From Amoebidium appalachense (taxonomy: Eukaryota > Ichthyosporea): a DNA stretch of 64,000 bases. The notes below the pieces were generated by a model. That model was not told the origin of the DNA, searched no databases, and was given only the letters and a program-made list of their open reading frames with translations. How positions within the stretch are numbered: position 1 is the stretch's first letter; each line of letters begins with the position of its first letter. Positions 22,056 through 44,270 of the stretch are shown piece by piece. Both the position numbers and the translations under genes were made by a program. The DNA lies in NCBI GenBank assembly GCA_963693365.1, contig CAVNZM010000007.1, positions 2,480,001-2,544,000 of the forward strand, given 5' to 3'.

Positions 22056-22680
22056 AGGCAAAGGAAGCAAAGCCTTCGAACTCTACACCCGTAGGCGATA
22101 CTTGGTGCGGCCTTTAGGGTGTCTTCCATAGGGTGTCTGTGAGGGTGATAATATCACAAGTTTTCCCGCCATTTTTTCTTGAGCCAATTAAAATTCACGT
22201 CATGACGTCACAATGAGCCATTTCCATGCGGGCGGGCTTAGGGTTCAGATAAGCACAAACGTGACCAATTACGGTACGAAGAAGAAAAAGCCAGGAAACG
22301 AAGAGATTTTTTTTTGGCGCGCCGCTTATTCTTGGTTTAAGCGGTCACGGGGATTGACGCCGGGTGGTTGTGTGAAATGGTGTATTACAAAAGACCTCTG
22401 CGATGGACACACTCTCACCACACAACACACACGTATGTATACATATGCACTTTGCACATACACACACAAAACGGAATTTCGGAACGTTACCACACTGCGT
22501 CTGGAGATCTGCATACATGCCCGGTGCCCACACGCACCATGGCAAACTACACCGGCCACAAATTTGACAAAGGGGCTTATTGCTTAGTATTAATTATAAA
22601 TATGCATAGCGTCTCCGGGCGGCCGCGGAGCGCTAGCGCCATGTGCATGCACAATGATTGGTGTGTGTGTGTGTGTCTGT
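22056..22680. other. Spacer, unique sequence with short CA tracts
   Basis: Nothing is recognised on either strand. A plus frame at 22213-22587 lacks any domain and runs into CA sequence. Confidence 0.3.
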
Positions 22681-23087
22681 GGCCCACTGTGAGTGCCCGT
22701 TACCGTCAGGATTGCGGGTTACTTTCGCAGCAATTTTTGGTCGGGCGCCACACAGGCGCACAACCCTTATTGTGCTGCAAAAAACAAACAAACAAACAAA
22801 CAAACAAAAAAAATACCAGTCAAACTTTGTGCACGCGCAACCGTGGGGGTGTTTTTGTGTATGTGAGTGTGCGCGGACAAGCGAACATGGATTTGCCTCA
22901 TGACAATGTGCCGCATCTTACAGGTTATGGGCCCACTGTGAGTGCCCGTTACCGTCAGGATTGCGGGTCGCTGTAGCAGCAATTTTTAGTCGGGCGCCAC
23001 ACAGGCGCACAACCCTTATTGAGCTGCAAAAAAAACAAAAATAAAAAAGAAATACCTGTTAATTAAACTTTGTGCTCGCGTCCCGTC

Positions 23088-23153
<66 letters not shown>

Positions 23154-23335
23154 CGCGTGTGCGTGTGTGTGCGCGTGTTTGCATAGGTATAGGTGTGTCT
23201 CATAAAATGTGCCACATCATACAGGTTATGGGCCCACTGTGAGCGCCCGTTACCGTCAGGATTGCGGGTCGCTGTAGCAGCAATTTTTAGTCGGGCACCA
23301 CACAGGCGCACAACCCTTATTGTGCTGCAAAAACG
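22681..23335. repeat. Tandem repeat, three copies of a module of about 105 bp with expanding spacers
   Basis: The module starts GCCCACTGTGAGTGCCCGTT, continues ACCGTCAGGATTGCGGGT, AGCAATTTTT-GTCGGGC and ACACAGGCGCACAACCC, and ends TTATTG-GCTGCAAAAA. It is found at about 22681, 22930 and 23231. The spacer between copies 2 and 3 holds a long (GT)n tract (about 23093-23146); the spacer between copies 1 and 2 has (CAAA)n instead. CAGGTTATGG precedes copies 2 and 3, so the full unit is about 250-300 bp. Confidence 0.88.
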
Positions 23336-24251
23336 AAACTCCTCCCCACACACTTCTATTAAATAGACACCAAACGACACAGTGACTACACTTTAGCCTC
23401 AACCCAAAAGTCTGGTGTGATGCAGCACAAACACTGCCACACCTCACTCAGTCTGTGGCTGTGCACACCCAGTGCTATGCAGGTACACAGTGTTCTTGTA
23501 TGTGCGCGGAACAGGGTTAATAGCACTCGCGTTTATTTCGTTTCTACGTCATCTCTTGTCACGGCAACTTGATGGTTCAGCTGGCCTTGTTGGGCACTGC
23601 AATTCAGAGCAAACATTAGCAAATGAAGAACCACTAAAGGAAGGCAAAAAAAAAAAAACACACATCCACACGCGCACACACATGCACACACACATGCATG
23701 GACACACGGACGTACACACACCCAGGCACCTGCACCCGACCATACCCACACATCCACATCCATACCCAGAAACAGTTGCAATCCCCCCCCCCCCCCCCCC
23801 CCTTCCCCCCCCTTCTTTCTTCTGGGGCGGTACCCACACATTGTATCCTGTTCCTTTTCGAGTGAGGCTGGGCCCCAGACAGTGTCCACAGCAATAAATA
23901 GTGTGTAAACCCCTTTTCTGTTTCATGCGTAATGAATGCCAAGTATAGGAATAGCCTACAATGGTAACCGTGGGGCGTGTTTAATTGTGAGTAGCACCGC
24001 AACGGGATAAGCAGACACGGACTAGCACATACACGCATACTGCCCTTTCAAATCATTCATACCGGCGAGTAAAATATGGATGAAAGAGTACAGGAAAGGA
24101 GGATACATCGGTAAGAAAAGGGCAGAAAAATCGAATGACGCAGTGTGGGTGTGTTTATAGTTTGAGTATCTGTACATGAGTGCCTCCCATTCCCTTCTTT
24201 CTTGCGTCTCTAGAGCTATTTCCTATGCTTGCATGGTGGAGAAAGGCAGGA
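23336..24251. other. Spacer with a CA tract and a C run
   Basis: CA-rich at 23660-23750 and a C run at 23785-23815; otherwise unique. No gene was seen. Confidence 0.35.
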
Positions 24252-24419
24252 TTTTTTTTTTTTTGGGGGGGGGGGGGGGGTTTGAATGCGGACAACGGTA
24301 CGAAGTACGCATACACGAAGGACACATGCAAAGGCAAATATTCAAGTATGCAACATCAGCCATGCGCACAGTATGCGTCATAAGCAGAGCCCATCCTCAG
24401 GGAGGGCCCAAGTCATCAG
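24252..24419 (-). repeat. Dispersed repeat family A, body with C(n)A(m) tail
   Basis: On the minus strand the body runs from TGATGACTTGGGCCCTCCCT through GAGGATGGGCTCTGCTTA and GTATGCGTACTTCGTACCG to CATTCAAA. It is then followed by a C run (24265-24280) and directly by an A run (24252-24264, T on plus). This copy shows the bipartite tail most clearly. Confidence 0.85.
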
Positions 24420-24539
24420 AGGGAATGAACAGAGTGTGTGAGTGTATGTGCAGGTGCGCTACGTGTGTGCATGTCAGTGCACATGCGTGCATGTATGTGC
24501 ATGCACATGCGCATAATGTGCTTAGCTTGCATTTATACG

Positions 24540-24739
24540 GGTGAGGTATGTGTGTTTGACTGTGTTTGTTTGTTTGTTTGTTTGTTTGAGCGCGCGCGCG
24601 CGCGCGTGTGTGTGCGCGCGTGTGTAACGGACGGGGAGGCTCATACAGGCTTTGGGGAGGAGTAAGCAGAGGGGAAAGAGGGGAAGCCAAGAGGGGCGCG
24701 AAATGGTTTTTCTTTCTTTTCTTTCTTTCTTTCTTTCTT

Positions 24740-24795
<56 letters not shown>

Positions 24796-24868
24796 ACTCT
24801 CTCTCTTTTTTCTTTTTGTGGGGTGAGGGGGGGGGGGGGGGGGGGGGGGATTGGGAGGAGGAGGAAGA
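24540..24868. repeat. (TTTG)n, (CG)n, (TTTC)n and (TC)n tracts
   Basis: Short tracts follow each other: TTTG repeats and alternating GC (about 24565-24606), TTTC repeats (24712-24745), (TC)n (24746-24805), then a G run (24827-24849). Confidence 0.8.
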
Positions 24869-24927
24869 GGGGGGGGGGGGGGATTGAATGTGGAACACGG
24901 TACGAAGTACACATACACGATGAGATT
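24869..24927 (-). repeat. Dispersed repeat family A, 3' fragment
   Basis: GATTGAATGTGGAACACGGT, then ACGAAGTACACATACACGA, next to a G run. It matches the last part of family A (minus orientation, C run at its 3' end). Confidence 0.7.
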
Positions 24928-25217
24928 GCATGCACTCCACGATGCAAGCAAACAATACAAGGCATGGGGGGACAAGAAACAGAAAACCAAAGCAAAATAG
25001 ACGAGCAACACAGAGAGAAAAAATGCAAGTAAAACAAGATGTGCAGGCTGAAGACACGTGAACGGATCACATCATCGGGGAAGGGGATGCCTCCACAAGA
25101 AAAAAGGGTTCAGCTAAAACTCTCCTACGTGTGGTTTTCAACCAATCCTTTGCTTCGAAGGTATGCGAGTGTGTCCAAAAGAAAGGGAAAGACACAAGAG
25201 AAAGCGGGAGAGAGACG

Positions 25218-25298
25218 AGAGAGAGAGAGAGAGGGGGGGGGGGGGGGGGGGAGGGGTGAGGGAGAGAATGTGTGTGTGTAGAGAGTGCTTGGGGGGGG

Positions 25299-25342
<44 letters not shown>

Positions 25343-25489
25343 GGGGGAGAGAGAGAGAGAGAGAGAGAGAGTGTGTGTGTGTGTGTGTGTTGAAAGTGCT
25401 TGGGGGAGAGACGAGAGACGAGGGGGTGGGGGTGGGGTGGGGGGAGAGGGAGAGGGAGAGGGGAGAGAGAGCAAGAGGGAGAGAGAGAG

Positions 25490-25523
<34 letters not shown>

Positions 25524-25720
25524 CCTCGGAGAGACAGAGTGAGTGTGTGTGTCTATGTAGAGAGTGGTTGAGGGAGTGGGTGGGTACAGCATGCTTTCAA
25601 TGCTTAAAACTGTGTTTGTGTGTGCGCACGTGTGTGCATGCGCAACACGTGTGTGTGTGTGTGTGTGTGTGTGTCTCTCTGGGCCACTCTCTGTGTGTGT
25701 GTCGGGGGGGGGGGGGGGGG
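25218..25720. repeat. (GA)n-rich block and (GT)n
   Basis: Purine-rich block with several (GA)n tracts. The word GAGAGTGCTTGGGGG(A/G)GA is repeated at about 25279 and 25394, followed by (GT)n and a G run at 25704-25726. It lies in the intron or 3' region of the minus-strand complex I-like gene. Confidence 0.8.
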
Positions 25721-25735
25721 GGGGGGCACACATAC

Positions 25736-25948
25736 TGGGATATGTGAGTGGCGGCATGTAGTCGGCCTGTGGTTTGCTGTTAACGGGCCCCAGCAGTACT
25801 GCCAAGCTGCCTGCAGGCACAAGGGACGGTGGACAAACGAATAAGTGTAAGCCATACATTCCACAATGAATTCTGGTGCTTGTTAAACTAGCATCTTTCC
25901 ATAGCTGCCCCACCCCACCTAGAATAAATCACCCTCAAACAGATCTCC

Positions 25949-26010
<62 letters not shown>

Positions 26011-26237
26011 GGTGCACATGAGAATAGACATCGCCCGTGTACCTCAGTTTCATCGTTTCTGTTACTGTGTGTATTGTGACTAGAGCCCGAGTTCAGCTCC
26101 ATCGACAGCCGTGTGCATAGATGGGCACGTCTTGTGTGTAAAGATTACATGTGTGTTTGGGTCAGCGCCTGTATATGTTTGTGTGAGTGGGTGTGTGCAT
26201 GCACACGTGTGTGTGCGTGTGCGCGCGCGTGCCGGTA

Positions 26238-26289
<52 letters not shown>

Positions 26290-26640
26290 TGTGCATGTGT
26301 GTGCGTGCGCGTGTGTATATGTGTGTGTGCGCGTGCGCGCAAGTGCATGTGTGTGCGCATGCACTTGTGTATGCATATGTGTGAGTGTGACTGTGTTGTG
26401 AGTGTGTGCGTATGTGTGTGTGTACAGGTGCGCGCGACTGTGCGTGCCTGTGTTGATGTATGTGTACCTAGGCGCATGTGCACACCACCGATTATAATGA
26501 GAAACCTTAGACGGCTTGCAAAGATAGAGCTTAAGCACATCGTCTGCTGCGTTAGCCCAAGGAAGCACGAGCAATAGTAAGCATTTTTCCAGGTTTTTGA
26601 TAAGCGCTGGTGAGGCCAAACAGGCCAGAAGACAGGAGTG

Positions 26641-26722
<82 letters not shown>

Positions 26723-27214
26723 GCACGTGCGCACGCATGTGTGTGTGTGCGCATGTATGTTTACATGTGTGTGTGCATATGTGTTTACTTGTGTGCGTGC
26801 ACGCCTGGGTACGTGCATGCTTGTGCATGTTTTTTTTTTTTCCCATTTGGGGCAAGGAAGGGAGGGAGTAGAGTTGTGGAGAGAGCGAGAGGCCAGAGAA
26901 AGAGGGAGGGAGGCCTGGCAGAGGGACAGAGACAACGCCTGTATCAGGAAAGACGCTAGAAGCCTCAAGCAGCCATAAAAGTGTAAACCATGAACGGTGT
27001 GGTAGGAAGGAAAGGAGCAGTGAACGTGTGGCTTGGTGAGCAAGACCGTGTGTGTGTGTGTGCAGGCGCTGCCAAGTATGCAAGTTCGTTGAGCGTCGTG
27101 ACTCGTGCGTGTACCTACGTGTGTGCGCGTATGCGCGCATGTGCGTGCTGTGTGAGAGTAATTTGAGCATGTCTTGTTGAACTGTGTGATTGTACACTCC
27201 AAAACTAAAACAGC

Positions 27215-27250
<36 letters not shown>

Positions 27251-27506
27251 AACAGATCGAGTGGCCAAGCGCACCATAGCCACAGAAGCCGCCAGGGTTC
27301 TCTTTTATTTATACATCCTCATTAAACCACTCAACCACCCCTCTATACCTCTCATGTTGGCGTAAAACAAAAAGAAATCTAACACAGCGTATTTCCAGCA
27401 ATTACAGGCACTCACCAGCAGAGCCGATAACAACCGAAGCCAGAAGCACAGGCTCCTTTCTCCACACCATCTTCACCCAGTTTGCGAAACCTGCTGCTGC
27501 CGCCAT
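25736..27506 (-). CDS. NDUFA3: Probable complex I accessory subunit NDUFA3/B9-like
   Basis: Exon 1 is 27506-27416 (ATG to GTGAGT donor) and exon 2 is 25810-25736 (TGCAG acceptor to GTATGT donor), joined in phase. Exon 1 reads [20 protein letters not shown] and exon 2 continues [21 protein letters not shown] short Trp/Lys N-terminus, the KEPVL box, one hydrophobic helix (about residues 20-42) and a Pro/Tyr-rich tail match the layout of the B9/NDUFA3 subunit of mitochondrial NADH:ubiquinone oxidoreductase, a single-span protein of about 80-90 aa in the inner membrane. The stop is not placed. A short exon near 25165-25130 (KDWLKTTR-like) could supply a C-terminal W-L-K motif, but its border is uncertain. 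The gene is head-to-head with the SRRM1-type gene. The start context is AAAATGGCGGC. The identification rests on short similarity. Confidence 0.55.
25950..26008. repeat. C(n)A(m) junction
   Basis: ATCTCCAAC is followed by about 29 C and then about 29 A. No family A body was seen next to it. Confidence 0.9.
26180..26720. repeat. (GT)n-rich intron 1 of the NDUFA3-like gene
   Basis: Imperfect GT/GC-alternating sequence at 26180-26440 and pure (GT)n at 26643-26720. On the sense (minus) strand this is CA. Confidence 0.85.
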
Positions 27507-27956
27507 TTTCAAGCTCCTAAACCGATACGTCGGTGACCTTAGGCTTAGTTTTTTATCACTTTTCGACCTAAACGAGCCGAAATGGAAGGGAGCGAAATGG
27601 TTGGTGCCTTTTACACAGCACAGGCTTGTGTGGTTTTTCGTTCGCAGGTGAGACAGGCGTGTTCCACCGACTGGGGTTTTAGCTGTAAATTAGACCTGGA
27701 TTACCCAACATGGTCGTAAATCAATCTTTGAAATTTTCTGAAAAACGCCAAGTGGGTGGGAAACAGAAACAGGTAAAACTGATCGTCTGTATTTTCAGGG
27801 GGGCTTGAATACCTTACTCAAAGTTCAAGTTGGGCTGCTGGCAGCGAGCTCACTCAGTTCAGGAAGAGGAAAACAGTTTATGTAGAGCAAGGGGTTTATG
27901 GATTCTTTTGTCTGACATCCCAGTAATAGACTACTGTATATTGGCGTTGCGTCAAG
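27507..27956. promoter_or_regulatory. Divergent promoter region between NDUFA3-like and SRRM1-type genes
   Basis: 450 bp separate the two opposed ATGs and contain no long microsatellite, unlike almost every other spacer here. At its left border GCCGCCATTTT overlaps the minus start codon; this equals a YY1-type core in animals, although its use here is unknown. The rest is unique. A shared bidirectional promoter is inferred from arrangement only. Confidence 0.45.
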
Positions 27957-37402
<9,446 letters not shown>

Positions 37403-38225
37403 CTGTACTATTACTGAAAGTATACCGAAAGTGTACGGCCGAATATATACACACTATGAAATTCCCATGTAGTTGTTCAGTGAGACTGACCGTGCAGCAC
37501 ACCAATCTCAAACCCAGTTGAGCGGGAATCCTCAATAGTGTTCGAATTGTGGTGTGGCAGCTCGCTTTGTTGGTTCCTTTTTGTGTTCAGGATTCCGTCT
37601 TGGCTAGTAGTAAGTATATACACACATATGCATATGGTTTTGTCACAGTTGACTGAAAGCAGCCGGTCTGAGCAGTTGACAATAATTCTTACAATCCAGG
37701 ACCAATAAACCTCTCCTACGTAGACCCACTATCACTTCTAGCGCACGTGGGATCCTTATCATGTTAAGATCTAGCCCCGGGCCCGGACCAGCATGTAGTG
37801 TTTTGTTGGTGGGAATGGTCGATGCCATCGGCAAAACCAATATTCTTACTTCTTTTTATTTTTTATTTTTATAAAACATATTCCTACTTTTTTTAATTGT
37901 TTTTGCAATAACAAAGGGGGGAGGGTTTATGTTCTCATGGACTTGCAACCAAGCTTCCATGTCCCTGACATGGTGCATGATCTTGTTGGGATGCCATTAA
38001 CGTAGTCGAGATTCCGTAGTATATGGGCACGATTTCAAAGTTTTTAGAATGCCGTCAATACCTAGTCGAGGAATAAGTGGTTGTGGGGGGTGCGCCAGAT
38101 GATTATGATGACGATGCGATAGGTGTGCCCTGCGCTTGCTGTGATGTGTGTGATCATGAGATTGTGTAATATTGCCGGGTGGGTGGCGATGGGTGGGTTA
38201 ACGTGGGGGGAATTCGAAGACGGGG
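37403..38225. other. Spacer downstream of the SRRM1-type gene
   Basis: Unique AT-moderate sequence. TGCCATTAACGTAGTCGAGATTCC and TGCCGTCAATACCTAGTCGAGG (37991 and 38051) may be an old direct repeat. No exon was recognised. Confidence 0.35.
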
Positions 38226-39213
<988 letters not shown>

Positions 39214-39347
39214 TTTACCTTACATAACATATCACCGTGTCATTACACTATGTTACTCTTGGCTCAACGTTTGAAAAAAGATAATCCTGGGCTCAATTTT
39301 TAGGCCCAACATGCATTTGCATGTTTTTTACAACTGTCGACTCGGAG

Positions 39348-39349
<2 letters not shown>

Positions 39350-39393
<44 letters not shown>
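39350..39393. repeat. (TA)n tract
   Basis: Pure TA dinucleotides in otherwise unique sequence. Confidence 0.95.
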
Positions 39394-39396
<3 letters not shown>

Positions 39397-41194
39397 CTTC
39401 TTCAATGTTAGGACTTTTTGCTTTGTTTCACTGTACAACTGGTACACACAATGAAGTGGAACAGTCCTCCGCTTCTATTGGTTCTTGATCAGTAAGCTAT
39501 GCCGCCAGCTGAGACACTGGCACCACAGAATACGTATAGCGACACAAGGTGACAAGAACAGTCTAAAAGCATAGAAATAGGTTGTAAAATTATGCATTAA
39601 AGCTACATTATTATTAGTTTTATGAGTATGTTGCGGCTGCGCATTTGTACACGCATGATAGTGGTTTTGCAGTGTAAGAATTGTCAGTCGTTGAGCTTGT
39701 CAGGTTGGTCATCCATGTATCATCCCGGCATTCCGGCTAATCATGCTTGGCGTGTTTTGCGCCAACCAAAATCTCCGTAGCCACGTCTTTGGAATGCGCC
39801 ATCCAAAATTAAGCGGCATAACGAATTAATTAACGATTGGTGATTCCCAGCCTCGGTCGGAGATGATTGGAGGCTCTTAGCTCTTACTTGTGCCATCATA
39901 TCATCTCGGAGGCTTCACGTCCCAGCCTCGGTCGGAGTCTCGGAGATGGAGGCTGGGTCTGAGGAGATAGAGAGGGTGTGGGGGGGAAAAGACTGAGCTG
40001 TTTTTGCGTTAAATAAGATCCACTATCCAATCAGTGTTTTTGGCGGCAGATTTCAAATTTTCTAACGGACACTTTGTGACGCCAGTAGTCCCACCCAGTA
40101 CACGAGATTGCGATCTAAGAGGCCGCTCGAAGATACCAGATGGCTCTGGCTTGCGCGGAGACACATCAGCTCATGACGTCAGCACCTCGGGGCGATGGCA
40201 AAGGCAAGGCGAGCGGCAGGGCGAGCTATAGCGAGCCCTGGCAGCGAGTCTAGCCGACCGAGGCTGGGCGATGGCGATAAGGCGTAGCCATTGAGCTCAT
40301 TTATAAGTGCAATAAGGTCAAAAGAATACCATTAATTGGATAAATGTCATTGCTCTATTGGGCACAGTGGCTCAGTGGCATTCTATCTTATTCTATCAAT
40401 GGTATAAAAACAACACCATCGTCAGTGTGACACAGCTCCCTTTTCTCTCTTTCGGTTTTGTCTCATCTTGCGATTGTCGGAGAATCGTGTTTCATGCGTG
40501 TTTCGATCTTGGGCAAATTGCTGCCACATTTTCATAACGCTCTTCCCCTTCCGCATGACGTTGTACTTGTCAAAACACAGCCCATTTCCTTTTTCGCAAA
40601 ACAATTCACTTTCTCAAAGCCTTCGTTTGTTTGCATAGCGACCTTTCACTTTGCGACTGCAGGTTTGCCATTTGTGCTGAAGTGACTGTACATGTCTAAG
40701 CTGCGTGTGTGCTGTATGGAAGCTGTGTATGTTTTGTGCCGCTAGTTCCTTATTGAGCTGGGTGTGGGTCAGTGTGTGTGAAAGCTGGTGTTCGTGTTTT
40801 ATTCGTTGCCTTGATATTCGTGTCTGGTATGTGCCTCTTTGCCTCAATTTGGCATAACGGGTTTCCACAGCATCTAACTTTCAGGTTTTGCTGGTGTTGC
40901 CCTGCGCGCAAGGTTATACGGTAAGAGCTCCCATCCCAGGTGCATACCTCGTGTCTTGTCGTTCGTTCGTTCGGGGAATTCGGAGAAAGTACGGTTCCAG
41001 GGTTTACACGTCCTCCTTCACGCACACACCTTGTTTCTCGGTCGGTTGCTCCACACTGTTTCACCTACACACACGCTTTGGAAACCGGCCGCACTACTTC
41101 GTTCGTCCACCACCTCGTTCCCTGTCACCCACGATTCCCTTGGTTGAAAATCCGCATACACCCCCCAAGACTGCCGCGGTTTACTCCTCAGTAT
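39394..41194. other. Unique spacer, gene not established
   Basis: Unique sequence with little simple repeat. CCCAGCCTCGGTCGGAG occurs at 39847 and 39922, and its complement-like CGAGGCTGGG near 40259. Several frames of 60-110 codons exist on both strands with no recognisable domain. A small gene with exons may lie here but I cannot support one. Confidence 0.3.
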
Positions 41195-41321
41195 TTGTCC
41201 TTCCCGTCTGCTGTTTGTGAAACCTCCTCGACTGCAACCAAATGCCCGCCCTGTTATTTGTCCTTCCCGTCTGCTGTTTGTGAAACCTCCTCGACTGCAA
41301 CCAAATGCCCGCCCTGTTTCT
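41195..41321. repeat. 63-bp perfect tandem duplication, 21 codons long
   Basis: ATTTGTCCTTCCCGTCTGCT, then GTTTGTGAAACCTCCTCGAC and TGCAACCAAATGCCCGCCCTGTT, is present twice without a mismatch. Because 63 is a multiple of three, any frame through it stays open and repeats a 21-residue unit. Confidence 0.92.
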
Positions 41322-41473
41322 TTTCTACGCATCACCCGTTTGTGAGAAGTTGGGAATTAACATGCGAATATCAAAAAATGTGTATATGAACAATTCTTCC
41401 TGTGTAGGTGCTTAGGTGCATCACGTATCGGGCAGTCCTTAATGACAGGCACATAATAGAGAAGGGAAACTTC

Positions 41474-41503
41474 ACACACACACACACACTTGGGTTTGGA
41501 ATA

Positions 41504-41545
<42 letters not shown>

Positions 41546-41636
41546 GATTTGAAATCTCCTATATTGCTTTTTTCTTTGCTAAAATTGGCTCTAGAACCTG
41601 ATACACACACACATGGATTTGGGATACACACACACA
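41474..41636. repeat. CA tracts separated by a diverged 20-bp word
   Basis: (CA)n tracts are followed each time by CTTGGGTTTGGAATA, CTTGGATTTGAAAT or ATGGATTTGGGATA. This is an expanding CA-plus-word minisatellite. Confidence 0.7.
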
Positions 41637-41910
41637 GTAGTGCACAGTCGCGAACACTTTACACCCTCTTTGCGTTAAGGTTTCAAATTTCTCCCCTTTG
41701 CCATGTGTTAGCTTCTATGGTATACAAGCATGGATGTGAATGACGTGCTTATGTGGTGCCCGGAGGTGGGTGTGAATGGTTATTTGCCCTGCGTTGCAAC
41801 TTGTGGTCCCCCGCTGCATTAAAGCACACATTCCTCATGTGTTCCATCTACATCTATACAAAATGAAGCAAATTTGTGCCCTCCCTCCTCTCCGAAGCGA
41901 TTTCGTCCCC

Positions 41911-41917
<7 letters not shown>

Positions 41918-41951
<34 letters not shown>

Positions 41952-43421
41952 TCCCCTGCCTCTCCATCCCTCTCCCCTCCTGCAAAAAAGAAATTAAAAC
42001 AGCCTCCTCTCCAAAAAAGAAAATGGAAAAGCCCCCCCCCCCCCCCCCAAAAAAAAAAAAAAAAAAAGGAAAAGAATAATTGCCCTCTTTCCTCCTCTCC
42101 CTCCCATAAAAAGGAACCCCCCCACACACACACACACGCCCCCTCTCCCTCCAATAAAACAAAAAGTGAAACGATATGAATGAATGAGATAATGAACGAA
42201 AGCCCCACTCCCCTCCCCAAAAGAAACGGAAAGGAAAAAAGGAAATTCTCTCTCTCTTCTATCCGAATGAATGAAATAATGAAAGAAGAAATGGAATACT
42301 TAAAAATGGAATACTTAAGAAATTCTGTCCCTCTCTCTCTCTCTCTCTCCCCCTCCTAAAAAAAGACCCCCCCCCTAAAAAAAAAAAAAAAACGAAAAGT
42401 CATCCCCTGTCCCCCCCCATCCCCCTTCATCTCCTGTCCCCACTCCCTCCCCTCCCCCACTTAAAAAGAAATGACCCCCCCTCCCCACCCCCCCCCCCCC
42501 CCCCCCCCCCCCCCCCACAAAAAAAAAGGGAAAAGAAAGAAAGGAAGAAAGAAACGGGAAAGAATGAAAGAACGAAGAGGGAAACTAGTAAAGAAGAGAG
42601 AGAGAAAGAGAAAAGAGAAGAGAGAGCGAAAGAAATAGTAAGAAGAGAATAGGGAAATTACAAAAAAGAGGGAAGAGAAGAAGTAAAAAAGACGGAGAAG
42701 AGAAGAGGAAAAGAGAAAGAAAGGGAACGAAAAGAGTAGTAAGCATATACCCCTTTCCCCCCCTCCCCCCTTTCCCTCCCAAGAAATGAAATGAAAGAAA
42801 GCAAGAAAGAAGAGCGAAACTAGACAAACAGTAAAGGTCGCAACTAAAAAGAAAAGAGAGTAAAGGAAAAGAGAGTAAAGGTTGCAAGCCCCCCCCCCCC
42901 CCCCCCCTCATCTCCTGTCCCCACTCTCTCCTCTCCCCCACTTAAAAAGAAACGACCCCCCCTCACCCCCCCCCCTCCCCCCCTCCCCAAAAAAAAAAAA
43001 AGGAAAAGAAAGAAAGAAAGAAAGAAACGGGAAAGAATGAAAGAACGAAGAGGGAAACTAGTAAAGAAGAGAGAGAGAGAGAGAAACTACAGAAGAAAAA
43101 GAAAAGAGAAAAGAGAAGAGAGAGCGAAAGAAATAGTAAGAAGAGAATAGTAGTAAACATATACCCCTTTCCCCCCCTCCCCCCCCTCCCCCTTTCCCTC
43201 CCAAGAAATGAAATGAAAGAAAGCAAGAAAGAAGAGCGAAACTTGACAAACAGTAAAGGTCGCAACTAAAAAGAAAAGAGAGTAAAGGTCGCAAGCCCCC
43301 CCCCCAAAAAAAAAAAAAAAAAAAAAAAAGGAAAGAAAAAGAAAAAAGCTCGAAAATCATACAAAGCATAGGAATCCCTCCCCCCCCCCCCCCCCCCCCC
43401 CCCAACCCTCACCACCGGCAA

Positions 43422-43452
<31 letters not shown>

Positions 43453-43507
43453 ACAAAGAAAAAGAAAGGAAGAATAGAAAGAACCCCCCCCCCCCCCCCC
43501 CCCCCCC
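41918..43507. repeat. C(n)A(m) and GAAA-rich region with tandem duplication of about 450 bp
   Basis: C runs followed by A runs occur at 41918-41950, 42032-42067, 42488-42528, 42971-43001, 43295-43329 and 43380-43403. The unit GAAAGAAACGGGAAAGAATG, AAAGAACGAAGAGGGAAACT, AGTAAAGAAGAGAGAGA ... CAAACAGTAAAGGTCGCAAC occurs at about 42550-42890 and 43023-43295, with its preceding C(n)A(m) junction. No gene was seen. Confidence 0.8.
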
Positions 43508-44270
43508 CTCCCTGTGGTGCCTTTTTTCCTACTGCCCACATTGCCACGTTGGATATGTTTGGAAAGTTGGACCGTGGATCGACCTGTGGATTGTTTTGAC
43601 GAAAAGATGGGCGTTGGAGGGTTTAGGGTTAAGTCAAGCAGGGTGGTTGTGATTTTGTGATTGTTGTTGCGATTACCAAATTACCAAAAGGTGGTGGGTA
43701 TTTTCCTTTTTCCGTGTGCTAAAGTAAGTCAAGCATGGTGGTTTGATTTTGTGATTGTTGATCCCGGCTTTTGAGGTTTTCTGTTTGGTTGGTTGGTTGG
43801 TTGGTTGGTTTCTTCGTGTGATTGGTATGTTGTGAAAAAGAGGAGTGAAACGAAGATAGTGAAAAGCGGAATGAAATAGTGAAAAGCGGAATGAAATAGG
43901 GACGATGTAACGGAATGAAACGGGGACAATAAAAAGTGGAATGAAACGGGGATGGTGAAGAGTGGAATGAAACGGATATAGTGAACCGGAATTGATTAGG
44001 AAAGAATGTGTGCATACACAACACATACAATTTGCCACCCTGTCCCTCATACATACCCTCCCTCCCTTCCCCCTCCTCTCTCTGCCCTTGTGGTTTTTGC
44101 CTTTTCTTTGTTCATCCTCATGCTCGTACACTGCGCGTTTATATTGGTTTGCACCTAGTTCATCCTCGTTTTCTTTTTGGTATTTTGGTTTGCTTGTACT
44201 TGCATGTGTGTGATTGTGGTGTGTGGGGGGCGAGAAGAAAGTAGAGAAGAGGGATGTGTTCGTGTGTGAA
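43508..44270. other. Spacer with TTGG and GAATGAAA repeats
   Basis: (GGTT)n at 43785-43810. GTGAAAAGCGGAATGAAATA-type repeats lie at 43856-43985. The rest is unique. No gene was recognised. Confidence 0.4.
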
